Positions 33,001-43,756 of a stretch of DNA of 64,000 bases are shown here, piece after piece (within the stretch, counting starts at the first letter, position 1; the number at the start of each line of letters is the position of its first letter). Below the pieces are notes generated by a model that did no database searches, was not told the origin of the DNA, and saw only the letters and a program-made list of their open reading frames with translations. This stretch comes from Serpula lacrymans var. lacrymans S7.9 (taxonomy: Eukaryota; Basidiomycota; Agaricomycetes; Boletales; Serpulaceae), in NCBI RefSeq assembly GCF_000218685.1, contig NW_006763308.1:248001-312000 (forward strand). Direction: 5' to 3'. A program made the translations under genes and the position numbers.

Positions 33001-36000
33001 CTGGAATGCTTGCAAGCTGATGAATCATAGCCTCTTGTTCCGAATGTGTGATTGTACCTTCGAAAGTAGCAAGGCGAACATTCCAGAGAGGGAATTCACA
33101 TCGAAGGGAACGAGTAAAGCCTCGTGCTCCATCAGCATCATAATTGTTGCTAGCAATGATCCATAAGTCGAAGGCTTCCTTGATATTGAGAATTCGTAGT
33201 TTGTGCTGTAATACCATCTCTTGGCCAATGGCATAAGGGAACATTAGGAGATCCTGCTTTCTGCGTGCCGTGGATGTACCCGCTAACACTAAACAAGGGC
33301 TTTGCGCCACAGACAGATGGAAATCCTGATATTGTGATATTCCTGGAAACGAGATAGGGCGCAGCCCTAAGGAAGAACACGTGGTCAACCAGGATTGAGA
33401 AGACATAGGAACGGAAGCACTGGATATGAGTGGTGCCTCCCCTACCGCACCCCACAGGACAAGAAAACCGCCAGGCAGGAGTAGCGTAGTCAGATTTTGC
33501 ACATGTTGTTTGTTGTCAACTTGAAGAGTGATGATGTCGAAAGATCCTTCCGTAAGCTCCTGCGGAGTGAGAGACTCGGATGCATTAAATTCAAGAGGTA
33601 TGAAGAATGGGGGTAGAGAACGCTGGGATAAAGACGATGAATCCCGAGCTGCAATGAAAATTTTGAAGTGGATGATGCCCAAAGACTTGAGTATCGTGTG
33701 TATCTGTTTTCCCAATTCTTCGAAATCTCGGCGGAGAATAAGCCATTGCGACAGGCGAAAGAAGAAAACTATTACCCAAGCCAATTCCTAAGATACGTAT
33801 AACTTTCTTCCCTCCCTTGTCTATATGAGTTAGAATAGAGCGGTAGACGACCTCCGTATCGTCGACGATAGAAATGGCTCTTGCGATGCTTTGATTCGTT
33901 TCGTTATTTTCAGTCATCTGTCAACAGATGTTGTCACGAAGTCGCATGGCAAGGAATCAGCGTTACCTGTCGGTGATAACTCGCCATTTTATTTTCCGCA
34001 TTGGAGTCAAGTTTCCTGCCGTCGGTGATAACCGGTAATTGCTCGTCAACTCCAAACGATTGGTAAATCATGTCAAAACGCTTGCTTAGGCTTCGCGAAG
34101 GAACAAGTTCGTGGCGCGCTACGGTAAATCCACTGAGAGTGCACATTCTGATACCCTCCTCGTTAACTACTTCGATATCGGTGACAAATTCGCCTGAAGT
34201 CGTGAGATATGAAATAAGTCTGAAATCAGGATGAAAGGGAGATATTCGTACCAGGTAACCATTCTCGAAGGATAGCATGGGCATAAAGGGTGGAAGGGAA
34301 GCTATCCATATGTGAAAAAGTATCGTACAATACGAATGCCTCTAGTTGTGATGGAAGGTAATAAATCTTGCGATTTGGGTCCGCGGTGAATCTAGGATGG
34401 ACCACCACGTGAAGGCATGCATCCAGAATGGCTGGGTGAATGATATATTTCTCCAGCCTTGTCTGGCATCAGGACTAGTTCTAAAGTGTCAAACAATGAC
34501 ATACCCCGGTAAGTCGCTGTCGGCCCCTCTAATTTTAACTAGGGTTTCGTTTAAACCTTGATAAACCTCTGTAATACGACGAAAGGCTGGACCGTATTGG
34601 GCAAAGTGTTCGAAACCATCATAGAACCCTAAACAGCACTTACTCGCACATCATACGCATCGAGGTGCTAAAATAAAAATACCTTCCATGGATAACACTT
34701 TACAACGGCTTTGAATGGCCTTGATATCGATGCGACTGTGCTTCTCAGGTGGTCCTTTCAACATGAACCCTTCTGCATGAAGACGACTGGAGAAGGACTG
34801 AATAGAAATAAGCGAGAATTTTAATTATGAGAAAGATGAAGAACTCGCATTACCGTCCCTATGAGATTCGACGGACCAGCGCGCATTATGCAGGTCCACT
34901 GAAACTGGCAAGGGTACCTCGGCGGACATGGATAGGATTGAGTGGAACTTTACATTCCATAGTGTCGTTGCGCCAAATTCCAACACCTGACCAAAAAAAT
35001 CATATCCTCTGTATGAAGAACAGACAATTTACACTATTTACTTACCATTTCTAAGAATCCCGAAGCGGGCATGATAGGTTCATGATTGATGCTATGCTGG
35101 GCGATTTCGGGGTGAGTCCGAGCGTTGATTCGAAGGTCTGTGTAGTTCAATGGCCCATTTCGTGGCCCCATCTGCTTTTTCAGGACACGTGAATTGTCCG
35201 GCAGATAAGGAACAGGCTTCTTCAAAAATGGATATAGTGGTACTTCAATACGAGGACAATACGATTGTTCACGGTTTAACGTGCTGAAGTTGACGTCGTT
35301 GATCCCGGAGATAATAAGATGCCCGATAGTGTTCAACAAGGTAATGTGGTCATGATGATCCACAAGCACTTTGGTACGGCGCATAGGGCAGGTAACAGAA
35401 GAAGCGCCTAGCTGGATCAGATACGAAGATAAAGCGGGATGTGCACTAATTTCCACGAACAAAGCATTGGGGTGTGTATGAATAATCGCTTCAGCTGCCG
35501 AGGTGAAGAGTACAGGCCCTATTGTATTTTCCCAAAAGTAGTCTTCGGTGAAAGAATCGAGGATTCTGCCGTTACATGTGGAATACGTAGTGATCTGAGG
35601 CCTATGGGCGCCAGGATATCGAGCAAACACCTGGGAAATGGATGTGTGGTATTCCTCTTTACACATTTCCATCATACTCGAGTGGACTGCAACCCGAGTA
35701 CGGATCTTCCGAGCAAGGATTCCACGGCTAACTGCAACATCAATAGCTCTGTCTATCATGATGGTGTGGCCTGAGATGGTAACGGCTTCTGGTGCATTGA
35801 AACAGGCAATTTCCAAGGTACATTCTTTCTGGTCGCTTGCTGTAGTCACCAAATCAATGATGGACTGAGCTTCTTTAGAACTGCATGCCAAGGCGGCCAT
35901 TGTTCCATTGGACCCCTCGAGTAGTGTCATCGCTTGACCACGAGCAATGGCAATCTCCATTGCCATCTCCTTCGGTCCAGCACCCGATGCATATAAAAGT

Positions 36001-38383
36001 GATGTCTCTCCGGCTGAGTGACCTATCAAGATATCAGGGCAGAGACCAAAGCTGGATAGGAGATCAAACATGGCGATCTGTACCATAGCGATTGAAGGGA
36101 GGATCACTGAGATAGGCCAAGTCGATGGCAACATGCCTTGCAGTGTAACGTCATCGAACAGGCCTGTTCGAGAAATAAAAGAAACTCCGGTTTTTCTCTT
36201 GTAACAATCGTCCAACTGCACGACAGTGTCACGAAATATAGGGAAGTTCTTGAACAACTGACGGCCCACTTAGGTCATATCAATGAGATATAGACAACGC
36301 ATCATGGAATGAAGACAAAAATTGCTTACTATCAATGTGCTGGGAACCCTGCCCAGAGAACAAGAAGACAACAGGTGGTTTTACTCGAGGAGATAACACC
36401 GGAGCCGGAAAGCGAAGAGGAATTGATATTTTATCAGGATGAGCGATTGCAAATGTTCGCCATGTCATTTGCCGGACACGACGACCAAAGATGATAGAAA
36501 GAGGAGACCACTTATGTGAGTTGGTATTGATCACATCATGTAGGCCGTCTGTGATAGCGTTGGTAGACCTTGGCGACAGTCCACCAGCTGCGATCAGGAC
36601 TGGAGTGGTGGAAGCCAGAAAATCCTCGGTAGGCAAGAGCTTGGGCAAAGGACTTTCCAGGACGACGTGTCCGTTTGCACCGCCAATTCCAGAGCTGCAC
36701 ATAGATACTAGTAGTTTTCGTGAAGATGAACGGGCTTCAATTTTAACTGGTTCCATAGGAACGTGCAATTTATATTGCTCCCATTTTATGGTCGGATTGT
36801 GACGTTTGAGATTGACATTGGGAGGGACTATGCAAGTCTCGAAAACGGAACATATTTTGCATAAAGATGCCAGGAATGCAGTAATTTCCAGGTGCCTTGT
36901 GACACGATTAAAAAAACGTTGTATACTTGAACTGCAACAAAACCTCACCCAATATTTCCTTTCACACTCCCTATCAGCAACTCGGAATCTCTGCCAAAAT
37001 TCTCACCGACCCAGTTGCATTCAGTTGGGTCACCAGCGGCAGTTCCTGTGAATTCCAGAATCAAATCCTGACAGTTCAGTGGACCTAGTGACCAGCACTC
37101 ACCAGTGGCATGCAGTTCTACAAAGTCGACGTCTCGGGGATCCTTTCCGGTACCTTGATAAGCTCGAAGCATGGCTTCCATTTGAGCGTTTGCTACGGGT
37201 GCATAAGCTGGAGCAACGGACCCTGATGCATTGATACCAGTCCCAAGTATCTTAGCGGTATAAGATGTTCAATAAAACTCCAATGCTAATAGCGACGGTA
37301 TACATACTACCCCATAAATATGGTCTGCGTCACGGACGGCGTCGTCATATGCTTTCAACACTATGACAACTGCGCCTTCTCCTCTTGAGAACCTAAGAAA
37401 TAATATAAGAGAGATATCACAGCCAGCAAAGTCGGAATGCATACCCGTCAGCATCTGCATCAAAGGGTTTGCATTTACCATCAGGCGCCAAAAGTGAACC
37501 TTGACTATACTGTACGAAATCTGCCAGTCTTTTGAGGGTATATATTAGTCTTGCCATTATCATAAGGATAAAATTATGATACCTCAGATTCAACTGACAA
37601 CCGCCAACAATAGCGGCTTCGCAATCACCAGTCCTTAGCGATTGAACAGCCAGGTGTAGGGCTGTCAAACTTGAACTGCAAGCAGTATCAACGGGTATTG
37701 ACGGTCCTCTTAAGTCGAGGTGATAGGATATTTTGTTTGCTATCATACATGGCGTACCCGCAAATGATCCTTTTGCTTCGAACTCATCCTGAAAAATAGT
37801 ATGGATGGATTCACCTGACACTTTTCTGTGAAAGAGACGTACCGGATCCGCAATACTGAGTATGTCAAATGCTGTCCCTGATGCAAAACACCCAACATTT
37901 TGGCCTCTGTAGTCAATCCCAGAGTCTAGGAGGGCTAGGAACGAAAGCTCTATGAGTTTCCTGGTGCTTAAAGCCATTGCCCGGGCATCTTTTGCTGATA
38001 TACCAAATTCAGTGTGGTCGAAGAAATCAACCTCTTTAAGGAATGAACCATGCGATGTGGAAACCTGACCCATGGCATGACCCCCCCATCTGAGTGTGTT
38101 CTCTGTTATCTGGCTTATCAAAAGACATTTTCTGATGAAAACTTACGAACGGATGTCGAAACGATCAGTGGGTATTTCTTCGTACGCTTCGCCTTTGTTC
38201 AAGAGAAACTCGAAAAATTCCTTGTAATCGAAATTTTTCTCTGCATAAACTCCACTTGGAAGCTCAGCACTTATACCAACCTATGACAAGCAACATATTG
38301 TTAGAGCCTTTCAATGATTGTTGGAAATCGGGCATACTCACAATGGCAATTGGTTGGATAATGGACTGATGTCTCGTAGACAT
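30077..38383 (-). CDS. Highly reducing-type polyketide synthase with degenerate ER and C-terminal thioesterase
   Basis: A multi-intron gene, estimated at 2,400-2,500 residues. Exon 1 starts at ATG 38383 and splices in frame. Domain order: KS with DTACSSS (Cys codon 37678-37680), ELHATG and GNIG-HLE; AT with GHSAGE near 36005-36025; DH with HSINHEPIMP and HPAILDACLH; an MT-like region with ILGIGLG; an ER-like region without its NADPH glycine motif; KR with LIGGVGSIG, FSSIS and QTNYA; one ACP with YGLDSLSAG; TE with GGFSATS and GTHFS. There is no SAT or product-template domain, so it is not a non-reducing synthase. With DH and KR but no working ER, the product should be an unsaturated (polyene-like) acid released by the TE. 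I see no stop in the assembled exons. Intron ends are approximate. Confidence 0.9.
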
Positions 38384-38425
38384 TCTGCGTTTCAGTATGG
38401 GTCTCGTTAGTCCATACCAGCTACC

Positions 38426-38431
38426 TTTATA
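38426..38431 (-). promoter_or_regulatory. TATA box of the polyketide synthase gene
   Basis: TATAAA on the minus strand lies about 43 bases upstream of the proposed ATG. This would give a very short 5' leader. Confidence 0.45.
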
Positions 38432-38737
38432 CTCTGGTACTGAGCGTGACGGGAATTAACTATTTCTTCAGTGCTTCTAGGGGCGTGCATCTCGCATCAG
38501 AACATACTGCATTTCCACAGTCAATGGCTCACAGCGCGATACATCATGATTCAAGTTGATCCTTGATGTCCCTCATAGTCTGATAAAGTCATCAAAAGAT
38601 AGGAACAGAGAAGACGTGCAAGACCAGACAAGGCGTGCAGGGCATTCTAATCTTCCCCGTCAGACCACATCATCGACACATCAGAAAGCAAGAATATTCA
38701 TTAGTATTGGCTGATGCTGGTATTTTGATAAGAGCTG

Positions 38738-38757
38738 TCCCGGGCAAGGTCCCGGGC
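38738..38757. promoter_or_regulatory. Paired palindromes TCCCGGGC, possible regulator sites
   Basis: TCCCGGGC occurs twice as a direct repeat with a 12-base period, about 360 bases upstream of the polyketide synthase start. CCG/CGG inverted triplets are typical of Zn2Cys6 regulator sites in fungi. That reading is inference. Confidence 0.25.
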
Positions 38758-39092
38758 CTGACCAAACCCCAAATCTCTGAGTGAAATGTTTCCTTAAAAG
38801 AATGTTAGAGGAACTTTTGGAAAAATAAATTCACCTGTGATTCCCACGCAACACCGCCAATTGTGGCTCAGATCAGGACCCTGATAATCCTATACTATGG
38901 CTGGACAATAGGTGCAATTGGTCTGAGGAGAAGTTGAATTACTCACCAGTCGTTGGACTTGAGACCATCGGAACTTGACCAGTAGATACAATTTTTAGTT
39001 TTCTAGCTGCCTATGTAGTAAAATAAGCAAGAAATAGAAGCGTTGGTGCAGCGGAACAAAACCGAAACGACGACACACGTTCTGCAACTTTC

Positions 39093-39109
39093 GGTCACAC
39101 TAGGTCACA
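39093..39109. promoter_or_regulatory. Direct repeat GGTCACA, possible regulator site
   Basis: GGTCACA at 39093-39099 and 39103-39109, three bases apart, lies about 700 bases upstream of the polyketide synthase start. Only the repeat itself is observed. Confidence 0.2.
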
Positions 39110-40019
39110 GCGGCACACACACAGACGAAATCAGGCGGAGCTCGTCGGCAGGATTCGGCCAAATGATCAAAATTTCCGACAAGTCCTGACGCTGCTAGTA
39201 ACACTACGAGCAATTGCCAAAATAGCAAGTTGCAACAGTCTAACACCAGAGATGCAAATGGAAAACTTTCACCGGTGTGCTCCAAGATTGAACAAAGAAT
39301 CAAAAGGTAAAAATATACATGTTTGGTCTTTATCTATTCTTCACTGCTAGTCTTTGTGGGATTGCATTTCCCTGTCGCACAAAGGGAAAGATAAGTGGCA
39401 GCTCTGGAACAGCCAAAATTATCTGCAACAGTCAAAGAATAGGCTTACTGCGATTATGATGTTACGGCCATATCCTAGAACAGGATGGTTTGGCTCATCC
39501 CATAAAGGAATAGTTATGCGATATTAGACCCATTGTTTACCTTTTCACTCCCAATTATGGTCCGGAGCATAGCCATAGTAGGCTTTCAGTTAGCGCTGTG
39601 CTTTTGGTATGTCGCACCAAGTGATTTCGGCGAATGCTCGTAGTGTAAGTGCATTGTTTCGAGTTTCAAGCCATGAAAGTGAAGGATTTGAGCAGGAAAT
39701 AAAATACATTCTATCTATTAAACATGCTATTATTACTATGAATGAAATTAGTAGGTACAAAATAAGGCATATTTTGGGAATGTTGAGAAATACCTGAACT
39801 TGATGATGGAGAAAATGTCAAAGTATTATGAGTATCAGGCAAGAACGAAGGGGGATAACTCTTGTGGGGCTGTTATAGATACAACTGGGGCAGATATGGC
39901 ATTGGTAAGGACCTGGGGGGAACCTCAAGTAACGAACCAACAGGCATGGATATGCCGCTTCCAGATGGGAGTGAAAACGATGTTGTGGGGGCTGAAGGAG
40001 GGGCAGCAGCCTAGAATAT

Positions 40020-40450
40020 ATTAAAAAGAGCTGGTAAATAAGTCAATAAAAGTACCTGTCTTCGAGCACGAGTTCCAAATAAACCCGCAAAGCAGGCGTT
40101 CCTTTCCAGGTCTGGGTGGGCTTCAAAGTGGTCCTTGATTGAATCAAGGACCTCCTGCTTTTTGCCATTGACACTCAGGCTGGGTGCCGCTGCAATGAGC
40201 TGGAGGTCTGTCTTTGCCTTGCTGCCCAGTGCTCCTGTAAAGACCTTGGTACCATTTGGCCTGGCCATCTGGGCCTGGTACTCAGCCATCTTGACTGCTT
40301 TTAGGGCCTTGGCCTCTTCTTCTTTCCTCACCTTTCCTCGCCGTTCTTCTTCTTCTGCCATATGCCTCTCACTCAACTCAGTGCTAGTCAGAAGTTTGGC
40401 GTGAATGTGTAACCCCTTTCTCTTTTTCCCCTTCCCTTCATCCTACTTAG
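40020..40450 (-). pseudogene. SAP-like domain gene fragment, agaricomycete-expanded family
   Basis: The minus-strand frame has a charged coiled stretch (MAEEEERRGKVRKEEEAKAL) and then VFTGALGSKAKTDLQLIA...LSVNGKKQEVLDSI and HPDLERNACFAGLFG. The middle block looks like a SAP helix-extension-helix (DNA-binding) motif. It belongs to a family I know from many mushroom genomes, usually near transposons. A donor-like sequence follows RARRQ. The 5' part is cut off by the family C LTR that starts at 40524. Function not established. Confidence 0.45.
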
Positions 40451-42138
40451 CTTATCCTTCAAATGGGCCAGTTTGCACATCATAAAGGCACTGTGGCCTT
40501 GTATTGTATCCCATTCCCACCGTTGTCATGCACCAAAATTGATTGGTAGCATGAACAGGTGTCAATAACGAAGCGAATATTCGAAAAGACTCGCTTTTGC
40601 GCCACACAGGCACAGTGCCACATGGAATAGTAATTAATATTGCCTTTTTAGAACTTGTGGCTGATCAGCACCACCTCTATTAGGCAATCCAGTCACGCTC
40701 ACCTTTGCTTTTCCATCCGGTACTTTCCGTGTTTCGGCATTTCGGCAAATTTTTGCGTCGCCACTGGCTACACATTGCATTGCGCCCTTGCTTTCATTGT
40801 TTCCCTTACTCCCCTTCCTTTGCCTAGCCCCACCATGGGCCCCTTCCTCTCCTTTTTATTCTCACCTGACAGTTGTTTCTGGATCCCCATTCTAATCGAC
40901 CTCTTCATCACCTCCACCCTCCTCCTCCTCATCTTTTTTGCACCCCCACTATTTCTGATGTCACCACTTCCTATCTACTTCTGTCGCCAATCTGTTGACT
41001 ACCACATGCCACTGCTGATATCAGCAAAACCCCGGCGGCCAGTCCAAATAGGGTAACAGGTCCATCTTCATGACGTCAATCTGCCATCATATACTATCAA
41101 AACATCAGTTGCTTGTCTTGCCTGGTTGGAGTGTGGGTGGGTAGTTTATGAGCTAGAGAAGGTTCATCCCCTTGCGTCGCCCATGTTCATTGCTGTCCCA
41201 TTCACTTGGGTACACTTATCTTTTGTCCATCATCTTCGCTACAGCTACACCTACCACACGCTGCCTGGGACTCACTTGTTCCAAATTGGAACTACTCCTC
41301 TCCCTCCCTCGTTTGATCAGGTGGTCCAACACAACCAGTCCATTGGTAAGGCCATGGAACTGTTGGATTTGGACTAGGTGGTGGACCGGTGGCTCCAGTT
41401 TCTTTTTCTTCAGCAGAACATTCATTTACAGTGCAATTATTTTTGATTTTTGAATCATTTTTATGGACACATATTTTTTTAGAATGCCTGACTGAAAATA
41501 AAGGAACTGCGTTGATACTGATAGTGTTTTTCCTTGCCCTTTTTTTACTGCATCTTCTTCCCATGACATCATGATTTTCCTGCTCTCTTTTTGCTATTGG
41601 ACTTTACTTTATGGCTGTACAAACCTGTGACATTATTCACAGCATTCATTGTTCTATCCCTTTCTTTTCCTTTTTTTGACACTCTTATCCTGTACTACCT
41701 ACGCAGGATTTGTAAGCATAAATTCCTTCCTTCATGTTCTTTCTCATTCTTTTTGCGCAGCTATACTGTGCATAGCCTACCTTTCTTTTTACTATATAAA
41801 CCCCTGTATTTTACCTTGTAAAAAAATAACAAAGAACTCCAATCCAGACTTCTTCTCTAATCTCAAGTTCACTACTCTTCTACTTGTGATCCAGTGTGGT
41901 CACAACAGTTCCCACTGCTACCACTGTGAATTGCTGTCATCGTCACTTCCCACTTTTGAAGTCATTGTTATCCCTTTTGATTAGAGTCCTTCTGAGCACT
42001 ACAGTTTGTGTGTCAGGAGCCTGCTATCACTGGGAACCTTGTCACCTTGTCACCTTGTCATCCTTGTTGTTCTCAAACCTACCTTGTGCTACGATTAGCA
42101 AGGTAGTGCTCATCTATACTCGTCACTAAGCCCCTATC

Positions 42139-42366
42139 TGATAAAATTGGATATTGACCAGACCAGGGATTGAACCTGGAACCTTCTGGATACATGCCAG
42201 CTGCTCCACCAATTGAGCTATATGGCCAAGGCTATACAATGTAGGATCTTAAACATGACATGCAACCACGGACATCTTACACAGAATAGCTGCTGCATAC
42301 TGGGCTGGCTTACAAATCAGAGGTATTATCCTATGGAGTATTGGTATGTCAGAGTATATTCTAACA
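42139..42366 (-). mobile_element. 228-bp LTR-like insertion carrying a tRNA-like sequence (TSD CTATC)
   Basis: Compared with the other family C LTRs, these 228 bp are extra. They are flanked by CTATC at 42134-42138 and 42367-42371. The insert starts TGATAAAATT and ends TATTCTAACA on the plus strand, so it has TG...CA ends; on the minus strand it begins TGTTAGAATATA, a common LTR start. A 73-base tRNA-like sequence occupies its 3' part on that strand. It may be a solo LTR of a miniature element (TRIM), comparable in design to plant Cassandra LTRs with 5S rRNA. The alternative is a tRNA-related SINE, though SINEs normally have the tRNA at the 5' end. Confidence 0.65.
42155..42227 (-). tRNA. tRNA-like sequence, anticodon position TGT (Thr-like), probably not a working tRNA
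   Basis: Exactly 73 bases fold as a cloverleaf. The acceptor pairs GGCCATA with TCTGGTC with one mismatch and one G-U. The D stem is GCTC/GAGC. The anticodon stem is CTGG/CCAG with loop CATGTAT, and the T stem is CCAGG/CCTGG with loop TTCAATC. The A box (TAGCTCAATTGG) and B box (GGTTCAATCC) are present, and a TTTT lies 10 bases downstream. Base 33 is A instead of the usual T, so translation use is doubtful. Confidence 0.6.
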
Positions 42367-42513
42367 CTATCTTCTATCAATTCAACTATCCCTCCTCCTC
42401 AAAACCCACACCCATATATCTCTGGGTTTTACTTTGAAGGATCCTTATACATACCACCCCACGAACAACCAGAGCATCCACTGTTATAGGAGGCAAAGCC
42501 CATAAACAAGTTC

Positions 42514-42951
42514 ACGCAATTCTCCGAAGGACAAAAGGTGTGGTTAGAAAACACCAACCTATGAGAAAAAGCTACCTAATACAAGAAGTTTAACATGAAA
42601 CGCATCAGACCTTTTTGTATCCAAGCAAAGATTTCCCCGGTAAACTACTGACTATCCCTGCCTCCCCATTGGAGGATACACAACATTTTCCATGCATCCC
42701 TTCTCACCCCATATACAGAGACCAACACTCACGGCCCAAACTGTATCCGACCACCACCTGACCTTGTTAACGAAGAAGAAGAATACAAAGTAGAAAGTAT
42801 TCTTAGATACAAACCCTGGAAACGCGGGCGCCGCTACCTGATCAAATAGCGCCATTACCCTCATTCCGAAAATTCATGGGAACCAGAAGAACATTTAACC
42901 AATGCTGCGGAGATACTGGAAGCCTATAAGAAGGACCACAAGCTGCATTAA
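42514..42951 (+). pseudogene. Ty3/gypsy integrase C-terminus and chromodomain (family B)
   Basis: The frame reads FSEGQKVWLENTNL, KRIRPF, LPPHWRIHNIFHASLLTPY, then a chromodomain: YKVESILRYKPWKRGRRYLI, HYPHSENSWEPEEHL and NAAEILEAYK. The tag at 42847-42849 stands exactly where chromodomains have the Trp of the KW pair. Three more stops lie upstream (near 42560-42650). A chromodomain directs integration to modified histones in chromoviruses. The 5' part of the gene is lost at the junction with the family C LTR. The matching 3' LTR is at 44714-45128. Confidence 0.85.
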
Positions 42952-42999
42952 AGAGACAACCACCCCACCACCAATGATCCTCTGTCTCTCAACACAAAC

Positions 43000-43323
43000 A
43001 TGTCTACTTCCCACTCTACCGGCTTCCCCATCACCACTTATTCCGTACCTGGCGAGGCCAACATGCTAGCCAATGAACAAATGTCCTTTGCCCGAGGGCA
43101 ACAACACAACCAAGCTGACGTCTCTGACACCATAGAGCTAATGTCAGCCAAAAACGCCTACATCTATTTATTTTATGAAACAGAAAAACGCTGCCCCCAT
43201 GCGTACCACACACTCTCTTCCATGCATAACTTCCTTGCCATAGATCTCGTAGCTGATGAACTGCTAAAAGCCATAGACTCACTACATTCGTTGGAAAACG
43301 AGCGTTCACAGCTCAGCAGTTAG
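43000..43323 (+). CDS. Extra ORF downstream of the chromodomain, first part (family B)
   Basis: A 107-codon frame starts about 50 bases after the pol stop: MSTSHSTGFPITTYSVPGE, then a helical part with EKRCPHAYHTLSSMHN and a C-terminal coiled stretch (LHSLENERSQL). No known domain. It ends with TAG just before the solo LTR at 43336. Together with the Cys-rich frame at 43757-44689 it fills the space between pol and the 3' LTR, where other elements carry env-like or accessory genes. Confidence 0.45.
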   Translation: MSTSHSTGFPITTYSVPGEANMLANEQMSFARGQQHNQADVSDTIELMSAKNAYIYLFYETEKRCPHAYHTLSSMHNFLAIDLVADELLKAIDSLHSLENERSQLSS

Positions 43324-43335
43324 GACTCGAGTATC

Positions 43336-43736
43336 TGTTACGATAACACAATTTCTGGACATTTCCTTTCTTTTCATTCTCCGCTTTAACTTTATACTTT
43401 AGCTTTCACACATGGTGCCACGCGGCATTTCCCCTTTCTCGTGCCGCGTTGCCTTTCTCTTATTTTAGATTCAACTCTCTCACGCAGTGGAGCTGGCCAT
43501 ATGGGCTAGGCCCTATGACATCATCAGCCACTGCCTCCATCAACTGTATAGTACATATGTACAAACAAACCTATAGTAGTATATATATCCCAATAGATCC
43601 AGGAGACTCCTGAGCGAGTCCTCCTGTTGTATACTAACTAACTCACTGCAGCCCAAGGGGTACCCACTCCCCATCTTTCATTATCCTCTATAGTGTGTTC
43701 TGTGTGCGCCAGAGTAAATCACTCTTGGTTGTTACA
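43336..43736 (+). mobile_element. Solo LTR, family A (TSD GTATC)
   Basis: It runs from TGTTACGATAACAC to GGTTGTTACA with perfect GTATC duplications at 43331-43335 and 43737-43741. It splits the 3' region of the family B element. Confidence 0.94.
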
Positions 43737-43756
43737 GTATCTGTTGGGTACTCCGG

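Larger units (their letters stand above)
38432..40010. other. Upstream region of the polyketide synthase; no gene seen
   Basis: This 1.6 kb contains no convincing coding sequence. Two repeat pairs stand out and are listed separately (38738-38757 and 39093-39109). Short frames such as 39100-39303 (minus) lack recognisable features. Confidence 0.5.
40524..42513 (+). mobile_element. Family C LTR, inverted, truncated, with a 228-bp insert
   Basis: It starts TGTCATGCACC and follows the complement of the other family C LTRs to 42513, where it stops about 75 bases short of the expected end. The following base belongs to an integrase gene. An extra 228-bp sequence at 42139-42366 with CTATC duplications is not in the other copies. 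No target duplication is visible because one end is missing. Confidence 0.88.

Noticed and set aside
31065..37051. Plus-strand frames antisense to the polyketide synthase
   Set aside because: Shadows of the coding strand; none has a recognisable motif.
30077..38383. Non-reducing (orsellinic acid-type) synthase
   Set aside because: There is no SAT or product-template domain, and DH, MT, ER-like and KR regions are present.
39100..39303. Small gene upstream of the polyketide synthase
   Set aside because: A 67-codon Leu/Cys-rich frame without start context, introns or family resemblance.
42155..42227. An ordinary chromosomal tRNA-Thr gene
   Set aside because: It lies inside a 228-bp insert with target duplications in an LTR, position 33 is not T, and the acceptor stem has a mismatch.
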